This document shows positions 18,499-28,953 of a stretch of DNA of 64,000 nt, one piece after another (position 1 is the first letter of the stretch; each line of letters begins with the position of its first letter). The position numbers were made by a program, and so were the translations under genes. The notes beneath the pieces are model-generated. The model worked only from the letters and a program-made list of their open reading frames with translations. It was not told the DNA's origin and did no database searches. Source of the DNA: Bacteroidota bacterium (GTDB lineage: Bacteria; Bacteroidota; Bacteroidia; Chitinophagales; Chitinophagaceae); assembly GCA_003175935.1 (NCBI GenBank), contig PSRI01000128.1:1-64000 (forward strand). The letters run 5' to 3'.

Positions 18499-19551
18499 AT
18501 GATTCTCACTTTAATAGGCGCCCGACCCCAATTCATAAAAGCGGCAGTTGTTTCCAAAGCTTTTTTAGATTCTGGCATTAAAGAAATTATTGTGCATTCT
18601 GGTCAGCACTACGAAGAGAAAATGAGCCAGGTATTTTGGGATGAACTTAGAATTCCACACCCGTTTGCAAATTTGAACGTGGGATCAGGATCTCATTCAG
18701 CACAGACCGCCCAAATATTAGTTGGATTTGAAAAAATCATTCTTGAGCTTGCTGAATTTCCTGAGGCCGTATTGTTGTATGGCGATACAAATACGACAAT
18801 AGCGGGTGCACTGGTCGCCTCTAAAATGCACATACCTGTAATTCATATTGAAGCCGGATTGCGCAGTTTTAACAGGGAGATGCCGGAGGAAATAAATCGA
18901 GTTATAACCGACCATGTCTCCGATATTTTGTTTTGTCCTTCGGATTCTGCTGTAGAACAATTAAAAAAAGAAGGCATAACAAAGAACGTTTTTAATGTTG
19001 GAGATGTGATGTATGATTCATTCCTGGCCTTCTCAGCAATTGCCACTAAACATGCATCCATAAAAAAACTTGTCGGCGATCTGAAGGATTTTATCTTACT
19101 AACGCTACACAGACCGGTTAACACCGATAAAAAAGAAAACCTCGAACAAATTCTCTCATCACTGGGGCAACTGGATTCTAAAATTATATGGCCAGTACAT
19201 CCAAGAAACAGAGCAAACCTCAACAAAATAGCTTTGCCTCAAAATATCAGAATCACCGAACCGCTAACCTATTTTGAAATGTTGCTGGCTTTGGAAGAAT
19301 GCAGTCAGGTCATTACAGACTCAGGTGGTTTACAAAAAGAATCGTATTGGGCAAAAAAACCCTGCATCACTCTGCGCGATGAAACGGAGTGGACTGAAAC
19401 CCTGGTTGGTAATTGGAACCAGCTTGCGAAGGATAATAATTTGCTGGAAAAGATAAACATCAAACCTAAAAATGCATGGTCGCCGCTTTACGGAAAAGGT
19501 GATGCTGCCAGGCAAATTGCCAGCATAACAAAAAAGCTACTCGCCATTTAA
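18499..19551 (+). CDS. UDP-sugar 2-epimerase, WecB/WbpI-like
   Basis: 'GARPQFIKAAVVSKAF', 'HSGQHYEEKMSQVFW', 'YGDTNTTIAGALVASKMHIPVIHIEAGLRSFN', 'DSGGLQKESYW'. Confidence 0.92.
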   Translation: MILTLIGARPQFIKAAVVSKAFLDSGIKEIIVHSGQHYEEKMSQVFWDELRIPHPFANLNVGSGSHSAQTAQILVGFEKIILELAEFPEAVLLYGDTNTTIAGALVASKMHIPVIHIEAGLRSFNREMPEEINRVITDHVSDILFCPSDSAVEQLKKEGITKNVFNVGDVMYDSFLAFSAIATKHASIKKLVGDLKDFILLTLHRPVNTDKKENLEQILSSLGQLDSKIIWPVHPRNRANLNKIALPQNIRITEPLTYFEMLLALEECSQVITDSGGLQKESYWAKKPCITLRDETEWTETLVGNWNQLAKDNNLLEKINIKPKNAWSPLYGKGDAARQIASITKKLLAI

Positions 19552-19567
19552 CTGAATAAACTTAAAA

Positions 19568-20461
19568 ATGGGTCTAAAAGATTTGATAAGAAACAACAAA
19601 TTGATCAGAAATTTCGCGATCAAAGTAAATCCATTTAATCTCATTGTTCCACCAGGTCATTTTTATAGTCCAATCCCAGACGTTAGTGAAATCAAAAGAA
19701 AGGAAGATTCTATTTTCGATTCAAAAAAAGACGTAAAGGCTATCGATCTGAATGATTCTGTGCAGCAAAATCTGATTGAGGAATTTAGAAAACATTATAA
19801 GCAAATTCCTTTTGAAGATCAACATACAGAACGTTTCAGGTATCATTACAATAATGAAATGTATTCGCATTCAAGTGCCGTCCTTTTATATAGCATGCTG
19901 CTATATTTGAAACCAAAAAGGATTATTGAAGTGGGATCCGGATACACTTCTGCACTGATGCTCGATGTAAATAATATTTTTCTTGAGAACAAAATGCAAC
20001 TCACATTCATCGAGCCCTACCCGAAGAGATTAAAGTCTTTGCTAAAAACATCAGACTATCAAAATGTAACAATCATTGAAGAAAAACTGGAGAACGTAGA
20101 CACTAAAATATTTTCCCAGCTTCAGGAGGACGATATACTATTCATTGATTCAACTCACATATCTAAAATAGGCAGCGACGTTAATACCATACTATTTGAA
20201 ATCCTTCCCCTACTTAACAAAAACGTATATATTCATTTCCACGATATTTTATATCCATTTGAGTACCCGAAGGAATGGATATACAGCGGTCAATTCTGGA
20301 ATGAAGCTTACATGCTAAAGGCGTTCTTAATGTATAATGAAACCTTCAAAATACATTTTTTTAATACCTATGCTACTATGAAATTTGAGGATTCATTCAA
20401 AGACATGCCCCTGTTCACAAAGAATATGGGAGGATGTATTTGGCTGAAAAAAGAAAAATAA
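19568..20461 (+). CDS. Class I SAM-dependent methyltransferase-like protein
   Basis: 'PKRIIEVGSGYTSALMLDV', 'DILFIDSTHISKIGSDVNTILFEILPLL'. Confidence 0.68.
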   Translation: MGLKDLIRNNKLIRNFAIKVNPFNLIVPPGHFYSPIPDVSEIKRKEDSIFDSKKDVKAIDLNDSVQQNLIEEFRKHYKQIPFEDQHTERFRYHYNNEMYSHSSAVLLYSMLLYLKPKRIIEVGSGYTSALMLDVNNIFLENKMQLTFIEPYPKRLKSLLKTSDYQNVTIIEEKLENVDTKIFSQLQEDDILFIDSTHISKIGSDVNTILFEILPLLNKNVYIHFHDILYPFEYPKEWIYSGQFWNEAYMLKAFLMYNETFKIHFFNTYATMKFEDSFKDMPLFTKNMGGCIWLKKEK

Positions 20462-20464
20462 GTC

Positions 20465-21607
20465 ATGAGTTACAGAATTTTCCAAATGTGCAAGAGGTGT
20501 GTGATGGATACTACCGACCCCGATATCATATTCGACGAGCAGGGTATATGCAATCACTGCAAAGATTTTGATATAAAATTTGCAAAACTTCCCAAAACAA
20601 GTTTCCAGGAATCAACATTCTTTCAGGATTCAATTAAGGAGATTAAGGATAGCACCCGGGGGAAAGATTACAATTGCATTCTGGGATTAAGTGGAGGAAC
20701 CGACAGTTCTTTTTTGGCATATCTCTGTAAAGAATCAGGATTAAAGCCTCTTGTTGTCCATTTCGATAATGGATGGAACACAGAATTCGCTATTCGCAAT
20801 ATTGAAAACCTGGTGAACAAACTCAATTTTGAATTGTACACCTATGTAATCAATTGGGAAGAGTTCAAAGATCTGCAGCTATCCTATTTCAGGGCATCTG
20901 TTATTGATCTTGAAGTTCCAACAGATCACCTCATTTTTGGCGCACTATTTAAGATTGCAAAAAAATATAAGATTCATAACATCCTTTCAGGCTACAACCT
21001 TACATCTGAAGGCACCATGCCAAAGGCCTGGCTGTACGAATATAAATTCGACAGGGCCAACATGAAGGATATCCATAAAAAATTCGGTACTGGTAAAATG
21101 AGTCATCTTCCCACACTTGGTTTATGGGAAAGAACCATGTACCAAAAATTCTATCGGTTCAAACAGTATCATTTGTTGCAGACTTTTTATTATGATAAAA
21201 TCCAGGCGAAGAAATTACTTACTGAAAAATTTGACTGGAAAGATTACGGCGGCAAACATTTTGAATCTGTTTTTACCAGATTTTACCAGGGATATTTCTT
21301 ACCACAGAAATTTGGTATAGATAAGAGAAAAGCACACCTTTCAACTTTGATTTGTGCGGGGCAAATGACGAGAGAAGATGCACTCGCGGAATTGCAACAT
21401 CCTCCATATGATCCCCAATTGCAAAAAGATGATATCGAATATGTGTGTAAGAAATGGGGCATATCGAGAGAAGAATTTGATGAAATCATGAAAGCCCCGG
21501 TAAGACAGCATAGTGAATTTCATGAAGAGCTTGAACTTGAAAAGAAACTGCATAAATTAATACAGTACGTAAAACCGCTGATTCCATCAAAGCTTCGGAA
21601 TGCTTAA
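20465..21607 (+). CDS. N-acetyl sugar amidotransferase, WbpG/PseA-like
   Basis: 'MCKRCVMDTTDPDIIFDEQGICNHCKDF' Cys pairs; PP-loop 'CILGLSGGTDSSFLAYLCKESGLKPLVVHFDNGWNTE'. Confidence 0.92.
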   Translation: MSYRIFQMCKRCVMDTTDPDIIFDEQGICNHCKDFDIKFAKLPKTSFQESTFFQDSIKEIKDSTRGKDYNCILGLSGGTDSSFLAYLCKESGLKPLVVHFDNGWNTEFAIRNIENLVNKLNFELYTYVINWEEFKDLQLSYFRASVIDLEVPTDHLIFGALFKIAKKYKIHNILSGYNLTSEGTMPKAWLYEYKFDRANMKDIHKKFGTGKMSHLPTLGLWERTMYQKFYRFKQYHLLQTFYYDKIQAKKLLTEKFDWKDYGGKHFESVFTRFYQGYFLPQKFGIDKRKAHLSTLICAGQMTREDALAELQHPPYDPQLQKDDIEYVCKKWGISREEFDEIMKAPVRQHSEFHEELELEKKLHKLIQYVKPLIPSKLRNA

Positions 21608-22943
21608 AGTACTGTTTCTAACCTTTGAATTTAATCCGGTTCAAACTACAGGAAACTTCAGGCCGGCTAAATTTGTTAAGTACCTCAGGGATTTTGGTAT
21701 CGACCCCATTGTAATCTGCGGAGATGAAAAAAGCATTCTGCAATATTACATATCCGGGAAATTGAGTCCTGCGCTGGCTAAAGAAATTCCTGACGAAATT
21801 GAAGTAAATCGAATTCCATTCTCAAAGCCATATAAACCAAAATCTAAGTACTCACAATTCTTATATTACTCAGATCCACTTTACAAACACTGGAGCAGGA
21901 ATGTTTATCCGGTAGTTGATAAAATCCTGGAGAATGATAAACAAATAAGGGCGGTTATTGTAACGGTTCCTCCATTCAGCATCGGAACAATCGCCCGAAA
22001 AATTGCTGCAAAACATAAGCTTCCTCTCATCGTTGATTTGAGAGACGCCTGGTCCGATCAGGGACAGTTTCCATATTTTACCAGGCTGCATTATTACATC
22101 AACAGAATTTTTGAAAAAAGGTTACTTAAAAGGGCTGATGCAATTGTTGCGGTAACTAAGGAGCTGGCGAATATTTATGAGCATTCAAATCCGGAACTGA
22201 ATAAGGACAAATTTGAGATTGTCTACAATAATTTTGATAATTATAAATTTGAAGCAGGTCAAAAAATTGAAGGAGTTTCTGTTACCTCAGTTCCTAAATA
22301 TATCATTGGCTACATAGGTTCATTTTATTATACCACGGAAGCTGAGACACTCAAAAAAACTTCGTGGTGGAAAAGAAAAGGACCAAGAAAATTGTTTTAT
22401 TACCCTGTTAAAGAAGAATGGATTTATAGAAGTCCATATTTCTTGTTCAAGAGCCTCAATCTCATTTTTAAAAAACATCCCGAGCTCCGTTCAAAAATAT
22501 TTTTTGGACATATTGGCCATACGCCATCCTGGATGCAGAATATGGCAAAAGAATTCGGAATCGAAAAAAATATTATCAATTACGGCTTTACGGACGCGGG
22601 AGAAGTAAGAAAGCTGGCGGAAAATTTTAACGCCATGCTTATAACAACCGAGAAAATTGATGGAAATAAGAGTTTTTGTTTACCCTCAAAAACTTTCGAC
22701 TATGTCAAATACAACAGGCCAATTCTTGCACTCGTAAAAAATGGAGACCTAAAGGATTTCCTTAATAAAGGTGGAATGTCGGTTGTAATTGACCCTGATA
22801 ATTTAGATGACGAAATTGGTGTTTTGGAAGAATTCCTTTTGAAAGGAAAAACATTTTTCCCCGACGGTAATTACATCAATAAATTTCATTCAAAAGAACA
22901 AACCCATCTACTGGCAGATATAATCCGTAAAGTTGTTAAGTAG
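21600..22943 (+). CDS. Glycosyltransferase, GT4-like
   Basis: 'LKVLFLTFEFNPVQTTGNFRPAKFVKYL', 'LIVDLRDAWSDQ', 'DAIVAVTKELANIY'. Confidence 0.85.
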   Translation: MLKVLFLTFEFNPVQTTGNFRPAKFVKYLRDFGIDPIVICGDEKSILQYYISGKLSPALAKEIPDEIEVNRIPFSKPYKPKSKYSQFLYYSDPLYKHWSRNVYPVVDKILENDKQIRAVIVTVPPFSIGTIARKIAAKHKLPLIVDLRDAWSDQGQFPYFTRLHYYINRIFEKRLLKRADAIVAVTKELANIYEHSNPELNKDKFEIVYNNFDNYKFEAGQKIEGVSVTSVPKYIIGYIGSFYYTTEAETLKKTSWWKRKGPRKLFYYPVKEEWIYRSPYFLFKSLNLIFKKHPELRSKIFFGHIGHTPSWMQNMAKEFGIEKNIINYGFTDAGEVRKLAENFNAMLITTEKIDGNKSFCLPSKTFDYVKYNRPILALVKNGDLKDFLNKGGMSVVIDPDNLDDEIGVLEEFLLKGKTFFPDGNYINKFHSKEQTHLLADIIRKVVK

Positions 22944-22962
22944 CAACTTTTCTCAGCAACTA

Positions 22963-23997
22963 ATGAAAATTTCCATATGTATCCCTCAATATAATCGCAT
23001 CCATTTTTTGTTGCAGGCCCTTGCAATAATTGAGGAACAGACCTACTCAAACATTGAGGTGGTTGTAAGTGACGATTGCTCGAGCGATGATACTCCTGAG
23101 GAAATCGGGAGATTAAAATCTATTTATAAATACCCGATCGTTTATCATCGTAATTCAAGAAACCTGGGATATGATGCCAACTACCGCCAATCCGTGGCCC
23201 TGGCTACGGGTGAATATTGCATTGTAATTGGCAATGATGATAGTATTTTCGGCAAAGATAGTATTCATAATCTTGTAGAATTTATTAAGGAAAATCAATA
23301 TCCTGAAATCGGATTTGCAAATTTTGTAGAAGCTAAAAATACTGGTGTTACTATCCATCGGGCAAGGACAACCGAAGTATTGGGATCCGGTCCGGATGTG
23401 GCTATGAACTATTATAGTTGCTTTAGTTTTGTAGGCGGATTAATCTATAAGAAATCGGCATTTGATCAATACAATACTTCCAAACATGATGGCAGCATTT
23501 ACGCGCAGGTATATTTGGGATGTTTAATGATAGCCTCCGGATGCAGGTTATTTTCTATTAAAGAACCGATCGTAATTAAAGACCTGGAAGTGAAAGAAGA
23601 AGAGAGAAAATCTTATAAAGATGTAATCGCGAGGAAATGGAAAGACTATAAAATGGAGCAGGGAGGACTCCCATCTGTCATTAATGTATTGATCGATGCC
23701 TTCAGAGATGCAAGAGTTTTAACGCCAGCTATAATTTTCAAAATATTCAGGAGAATATACGGTGTAACCTATCCACATTGGATTCTGGATTATAAGAGCA
23801 ACGGAGCCTTCCCTGCTGCAATGGGCCTGGTACACGGACTTTGGCCCGGAAAGTTGGATAATTTTAGACTTTTGAGTTTTTTCAATAGAGCAAAAATTCG
23901 GATTATTTATTTCTTTGTTTCTGTGACCGCACTCCTTACACCCGTATTCGTTTACCAGGCAATTCGAACGAGGCTTTACGACTGGATGAAAAAATAA
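22963..23997 (+). CDS. Glycosyltransferase family 2
   Basis: 'MKISICIPQYNRIHFLLQALAIIEEQTYSNIEVVVSDDCSSDDTPEEI'; start moved to 22963. Confidence 0.92.
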   Translation: MKISICIPQYNRIHFLLQALAIIEEQTYSNIEVVVSDDCSSDDTPEEIGRLKSIYKYPIVYHRNSRNLGYDANYRQSVALATGEYCIVIGNDDSIFGKDSIHNLVEFIKENQYPEIGFANFVEAKNTGVTIHRARTTEVLGSGPDVAMNYYSCFSFVGGLIYKKSAFDQYNTSKHDGSIYAQVYLGCLMIASGCRLFSIKEPIVIKDLEVKEEERKSYKDVIARKWKDYKMEQGGLPSVINVLIDAFRDARVLTPAIIFKIFRRIYGVTYPHWILDYKSNGAFPAAMGLVHGLWPGKLDNFRLLSFFNRAKIRIIYFFVSVTALLTPVFVYQAIRTRLYDWMKK

Positions 23998-24018
23998 TTT
24001 CACAATTTTATCTTATTG

Positions 24019-25041
24019 ATGAGTAAAATTAAAATGTATTTCTTTGGAGGAGATGACACGTTTGGACTTTGTCCCTCTTATGTGCGTTCTGCCAAAAAAT
24101 TGAATTACGATATAGAGCTTTTTGATTTTGACAGAGAATTTGCGCAAAATGTTCGATATGGAAAATTCGGAAAAATACTTTCTACTTATTTAACAGTTGA
24201 TGCATGGATTCACAAAACCAATAGAAAGTTTATTGTAAGGGCGATGAAAACTCAGCCTGATCTGATACTTGTATTCACCAATTATCATATAACATCCGGG
24301 GCTCTACTATTTCTGAGATCGGTCCTTCCGAAAACAAAATTCATTTTGGTTTGGCCGGATTCACTTGCGAATATCAAACAACATGTTTTAACAAGTGCTC
24401 CTCTTTACGATGCAGTTGCCACCCTGAGTAGTAATTCTATTTCGCATTTTGAAAATATTGGATTTAAAAAAGCGTTTTGGTTGCCTCTTGCAGGTGATCC
24501 TTCCATTCATAGTGCAACAAGCACTGAAGAATTTGATTATGATGTTTCATTCGTTGGAGGCTGGAGGCCGGAAAGAGAAGCCGCAATGGCAACTATAGTA
24601 AAGAATTTCCCCGAAAAAAAAATTGTTATTCATGGGGCAGACTGGAAACGTTTTTGCAAAGACAAAAATCTGCTTTCGCTTTGTTCGGGCAGATGGTTAT
24701 TCGGACAGGAAATGGCAAATTGTTTTAGTCGAAGTAGGGTAAATGTCAATGTGATTGACGATACAAATTATCCGGCAGCAAATATGAGGTTTTTTGAAAT
24801 CCCAACGGCTGGCGGATTGGAACTTGTATCTGCCTGCCCGGAAATGGAGAACATATTCAAAAACCGAATTGAGGTTTTATATTTCACAGATGAAAAATCG
24901 CTGATTGAAAATATTCAATTCGTATTCGACAATCCTGGCGAAGCAAAAAGAATACGCACTCAGGCAAAAGAATTAATTAACCGCGAACACAATTACGACT
25001 TACGTTTACAATCCATCTTAAAATACTGTGAGCTCATATGA
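24019..25041 (+). CDS. CgeB-like glycosyltransferase
   Basis: 'YDVSFVGGWRPEREAAMATIVKNFPEKKIVIHGADW', 'NVNVIDDTNYPAANMRFFEIPTAGGLELVSACPEM'. Confidence 0.8.
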   Translation: MSKIKMYFFGGDDTFGLCPSYVRSAKKLNYDIELFDFDREFAQNVRYGKFGKILSTYLTVDAWIHKTNRKFIVRAMKTQPDLILVFTNYHITSGALLFLRSVLPKTKFILVWPDSLANIKQHVLTSAPLYDAVATLSSNSISHFENIGFKKAFWLPLAGDPSIHSATSTEEFDYDVSFVGGWRPEREAAMATIVKNFPEKKIVIHGADWKRFCKDKNLLSLCSGRWLFGQEMANCFSRSRVNVNVIDDTNYPAANMRFFEIPTAGGLELVSACPEMENIFKNRIEVLYFTDEKSLIENIQFVFDNPGEAKRIRTQAKELINREHNYDLRLQSILKYCELI

Positions 25042-25973
25042 ATTTCAAGCATAAGATATTGATCACCGGCGGTGCCGGTTTTATTCCAAGTTCACTAGCT
25101 GAAAAACTTTTGTCAAACCCCGACAATTTTGTGGTGCTTACCGATAATATGGTAACCGGACAGTCGAAGAATATTCCCAAGCATCCCAATTGCAGGTTCA
25201 TCAAGGCTGATGTGAATTCTTATGAAGATATCGCTCCAATAATGACCACTGTGGGATTCGACTTTGTATTTCATTATGCCGCAATGGTCGGAGTTTTGAG
25301 AACCCTCGAAAACCCTGTTGGAGTGCTGGATGATATAAAAGGATTGCAAAATATCTTTCAATTATGCAAAAACACGGGAGTTAAAAGGGTTTATTACTCA
25401 TCATCATCCGAAGTGTATGGGGAACCCGTTCATTTGCCTCAACACGAATATGAAACTCCTCTGAATTCCCGCTTACCCTACGCCGTTGTAAAAAATATAG
25501 GTGAGTGTTTCTGCAGAAGCTATGCCAAAGAGCACAATCTTCCCTATACGATTTTGAGATTCTTTAATACTTATGGCCCCAAACAAAGCCCGGATTTTGT
25601 TATCTCTAAATTCCTTCATGCTGCAATGAGGGGTAAGGACATTACGATTTACGGTGATGGATCACAAACACGTACATTCTGTTATATTGATGATAATGTG
25701 GAGTTCACTGAAAAAATTTTCAACGGAAACTTGTTTGTAAACGATGTAGTAAACGTTGGTAATGCAGAATTGACAACGATTAATAGTTTGGTTGAAACTA
25801 TCATCAAAGTTTCAGGGTCAAAATCTAAAATTATTAATCTTCCTCCTTTGAAAGAAGGAGATATGACACGTAGACAGCCAGACAATTCCAAAATGCTTTC
25901 TGTTTTAAACCGAGAACTTTTACCACTGGAAGAAGGGCTTAAAAGAATAATAAAGATTAATAATTTTTCTTAA
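25038..25973 (+). CDS. NAD-dependent epimerase/dehydratase
   Basis: '[19 protein letters not shown]', 'SSSSEVYGEPVHLPQHEYETPLNSRLPYAVVKNIGE', 'ILRFFNTYGPKQSPDFVISKF'. ATGA-type overlap with the upstream CDS. Confidence 0.9.
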   Translation: MNFKHKILITGGAGFIPSSLAEKLLSNPDNFVVLTDNMVTGQSKNIPKHPNCRFIKADVNSYEDIAPIMTTVGFDFVFHYAAMVGVLRTLENPVGVLDDIKGLQNIFQLCKNTGVKRVYYSSSSEVYGEPVHLPQHEYETPLNSRLPYAVVKNIGECFCRSYAKEHNLPYTILRFFNTYGPKQSPDFVISKFLHAAMRGKDITIYGDGSQTRTFCYIDDNVEFTEKIFNGNLFVNDVVNVGNAELTTINSLVETIIKVSGSKSKIINLPPLKEGDMTRRQPDNSKMLSVLNRELLPLEEGLKRIIKINNFS

Positions 25974-26011
25974 GTCAATAGATCATTTCTTCATCCCGGA
26001 TTGCTCAAATT

Positions 26012-26581
26012 GTGAAAGATAGTCCGCTTAAACGAACCCTTACCGGTCCATACCAATTTTTTAAGTATCTCACTGATTACTTTTTCAGGGAATGGATCAT
26101 GTTCATTCCTTTTCATGCAGTGAGAAATTTTTTTATCAGGCAAACTGTGAAATCCGTCGGAAAAAATACAAGCTTTTTAATGGGTGTGGAATTTCGCCAT
26201 GGAGAAAATATCACGATTGGAAATAATTGTGTAATTAATAAAAAAGTTTTGCTCGACGGTAGAGGAGGAAAACTTACAATTGGGAACAATGTCGATATTG
26301 CCCAGGAAACAAATATCTGGACTCTTGAACACGACGTCAATAGCGATTATCATTCCGATGCAGGTGGTGATGTAACTGTTGAAGATTATGTTTGGCTTGC
26401 ATCCAGAGTAACTGTATTACCAGGAGTGAGGATTGGGAGAGGCGCCGTGGTAGCGTCAAACAGTGTGGTTACAAAAGATGTTCCTCCCATGGCCATCGTT
26501 GCAGGAATCCCCGCAAAAATAATTGGTGAGCGAAAGAGTGGACTTAAGTATAATCTTAAGCATGCACCCTGGTTTCAATAA
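26012..26581 (+). CDS. LbH acyltransferase (GTG start)
   Basis: '[103 protein letters not shown]'. Confidence 0.88.
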   Translation: MKDSPLKRTLTGPYQFFKYLTDYFFREWIMFIPFHAVRNFFIRQTVKSVGKNTSFLMGVEFRHGENITIGNNCVINKKVLLDGRGGKLTIGNNVDIAQETNIWTLEHDVNSDYHSDAGGDVTVEDYVWLASRVTVLPGVRIGRGAVVASNSVVTKDVPPMAIVAGIPAKIIGERKSGLKYNLKHAPWFQ

Positions 26582-26615
26582 TTGAACAGCTGAAATTTTC
26601 AGACCGGCAATAAGT

Positions 26616-27752
26616 ATGAGCGTTCTGGTTGCAATCTATAATCCTGCAGAGTTTTATCCTCCAACCATAAATGCCGTGGAATCACTTGCAAGGAATTATG
26701 AAAAAGTAACGCTTATTACTCATGATGTTGAAGGACTCGACCCCTGGGAATTTCCAAAAAATGTAAGGGTTGAATATGTAGACAAATGGAACCCGGGAGA
26801 TGGATCGCAAAATTTTATAAGGCATATCCAGCGCTTTCTTAAATTTTCGAAACAGATAAAGAAAGCACTTGTGTCGGAAAAGTTCAAAATAGTTTTGCTC
26901 TATGAACCCCATGCAGTTCTATCTTACAAAATGTCGGGGTTGCATCAACAAAAAAAGCCTGATATACTTTGGTATCACAGTCATGATATTTATGTTCCTG
27001 AAGGTCAAAGAACATTTTCAGTGGGATGGTGGGCAGGAAGGGCCGAACAAAAAATCTTTAAAGAACTGGATATTTTCACCCTGCCTGCAGAAGAAAGAAA
27101 AGAATTTTTTCCATTACAAAATTTAAAGGGAAAATATTTCTTTCTTCCTAATTATCCTTCTAAATATTTCTACAAAAAATTTTACGGGCCCCGTCAACCA
27201 GGTAATGAATTTAGAATTATCTACCAGGGTAGAATCGCGCCTGGACATGGCCTGGAAGAAATTATTTCACTGCTCCGTGAAACTCCTTCGGGAAAGAAAT
27301 TGTCACTGCATCTAAAAGGACTTGTTGATGAGGAATACAAATCTTCATTGATAAGAATTGCGGGAGAAAACAATTGTCTGGATGATTTGCATTTTTACGC
27401 AATCACTTCTTACAAGGAAGTCCCCGCTTTAGGATCCACCTGCCATATTGGAATTGCGATCCACACCAGGATGGACATCATGAATAAGACTTTGGGCACT
27501 TCATCGAATAAAATTTATGAATATGCAGCCCTCGGATTACCTGTTCTATTGTTTGACAATCCACATTTTCGCAAGCATCTTGAAAAATATAGTTGGACCG
27601 CTTTTACAGATTGCAGTCGTGATTCGCTGCTTGCCTGTATAAATCGAATCATTTCAAACTATAATAAATATTCAGAGGATGCACATCGGGATTTCGAACA
27701 AGATCTCAATTTTGAAAATAATTTTTCAAAGGTTTTAGCACAGATTCCTTAA
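26616..27752 (+). CDS. Glycosyltransferase, GT4-like
   Basis: 'FRIIYQGRIAPGHGLEEII', 'NKTLGTSSNKIYEYAALGLPVLLFDNPHF'. Confidence 0.85.
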   Translation: MSVLVAIYNPAEFYPPTINAVESLARNYEKVTLITHDVEGLDPWEFPKNVRVEYVDKWNPGDGSQNFIRHIQRFLKFSKQIKKALVSEKFKIVLLYEPHAVLSYKMSGLHQQKKPDILWYHSHDIYVPEGQRTFSVGWWAGRAEQKIFKELDIFTLPAEERKEFFPLQNLKGKYFFLPNYPSKYFYKKFYGPRQPGNEFRIIYQGRIAPGHGLEEIISLLRETPSGKKLSLHLKGLVDEEYKSSLIRIAGENNCLDDLHFYAITSYKEVPALGSTCHIGIAIHTRMDIMNKTLGTSSNKIYEYAALGLPVLLFDNPHFRKHLEKYSWTAFTDCSRDSLLACINRIISNYNKYSEDAHRDFEQDLNFENNFSKVLAQIP

Positions 27753-27840
27753 TCTGATTTGATAATTTAAATTCAGGTATAATAAAAGGCGAAAGGACCG
27801 TCATACACTTCGGAAATCATTCAAAAAGACAGTAACCAGT

Positions 27841-28953
27841 ATGAGCCAAACATTTATTCCCATATCAAAACCCTGGATAACTGAAAAGGAAGTTGAATTT
27901 GTCACTGATGCCGTTCGTTCCACCTGGGTTTCGTCACTCGGTAAATACATTGATAAATTCGAAGAGGACTTCGCAAAATTTTGCGATACTAAGTATGGAG
28001 TGGCATTAATGAATGGGACGATTGCACTCCAATTGGCACTTGAAGCTTGTGGTATTGGCGATGGCGATGAAGTAATTGTTCCTGACCTTTCATTTATAGC
28101 AACTGCAAATGCTGTGTTGAATATTGGGGCAGTGCCGGTTTTTGTAGATGTGGAACCTATTACTTATTGCATTGATCCTTCAAAAATTGAGGAAGCAATT
28201 ACTTCAAAAACAAAAGCAATCATTCCTGTTCATTTATATGGACACCCATCTGAAATGATTAGCGTCAATGCTATTGCTAAAAAATATAATCTTAAAGTTG
28301 TTGAAGATGCTGCAGAGGCACATGGTGCAACGATTAATGGGAAAAAAGTAGGAAGCTTTGGTGATTGCGCAATTTTTAGTTTCTACGGCAACAAAAATCT
28401 AACAACGGGCGAAGGTGGAATGGTGGTAACTAATAATAAAGAAATTTATGACCGCTGTCGGTTTCTTCGTGACCATGCCATGAGCAAAGAAAAAAGATAC
28501 TGGCATCCTGAAAAAGGGTATAACTATAGAATGACCAATTTACAGGCGGCCCTGGGTTGTGCGCAAATGTCACGCATCAGTGAAATCATGGCAAACAGAA
28601 TTTCACTTTTTGAAAAGTATAAAAAGGCTTTAGGCGGATGCGAATCCATAGTTTTGAACCAAACACTTCCATGGGCAACTAATTCATACTGGCTCATTAT
28701 CGCCAGGTTCAAAGACATATCGGAATCACAAAGAGACAAACTCATGGTTTCTCTCAAAGAAAAAGGAATAGATTCGAGACCTTTTTTCTATCCAATGTCA
28801 GATATGCCTTATTTCAAACAAAAACCCAACACTCCGGTTACGCATAAGGTTTATAAAGAAGGGATCAACCTGCCAACTTCATTTGATCTCACTGAAGAGC
28901 AGGTTAATTTTATTTGTGATTCGATAAAAGCAATCGTAAAAGATCTGAAATGA
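27841..28953 (+). CDS. DegT/DnrJ/EryC1/StrS aminotransferase, perosamine-synthase-like
   Basis: 'PISKPWITEKEVEFVTDAVRSTWVSSLGKYIDKFEEDFAKFC', PLP-Lys 'FSFYGNKNLTTGEGGMVVTN', 'RYWHPEKGYNYRMTNLQAALG'. Confidence 0.9.
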   Translation: MSQTFIPISKPWITEKEVEFVTDAVRSTWVSSLGKYIDKFEEDFAKFCDTKYGVALMNGTIALQLALEACGIGDGDEVIVPDLSFIATANAVLNIGAVPVFVDVEPITYCIDPSKIEEAITSKTKAIIPVHLYGHPSEMISVNAIAKKYNLKVVEDAAEAHGATINGKKVGSFGDCAIFSFYGNKNLTTGEGGMVVTNNKEIYDRCRFLRDHAMSKEKRYWHPEKGYNYRMTNLQAALGCAQMSRISEIMANRISLFEKYKKALGGCESIVLNQTLPWATNSYWLIIARFKDISESQRDKLMVSLKEKGIDSRPFFYPMSDMPYFKQKPNTPVTHKVYKEGINLPTSFDLTEEQVNFICDSIKAIVKDLK

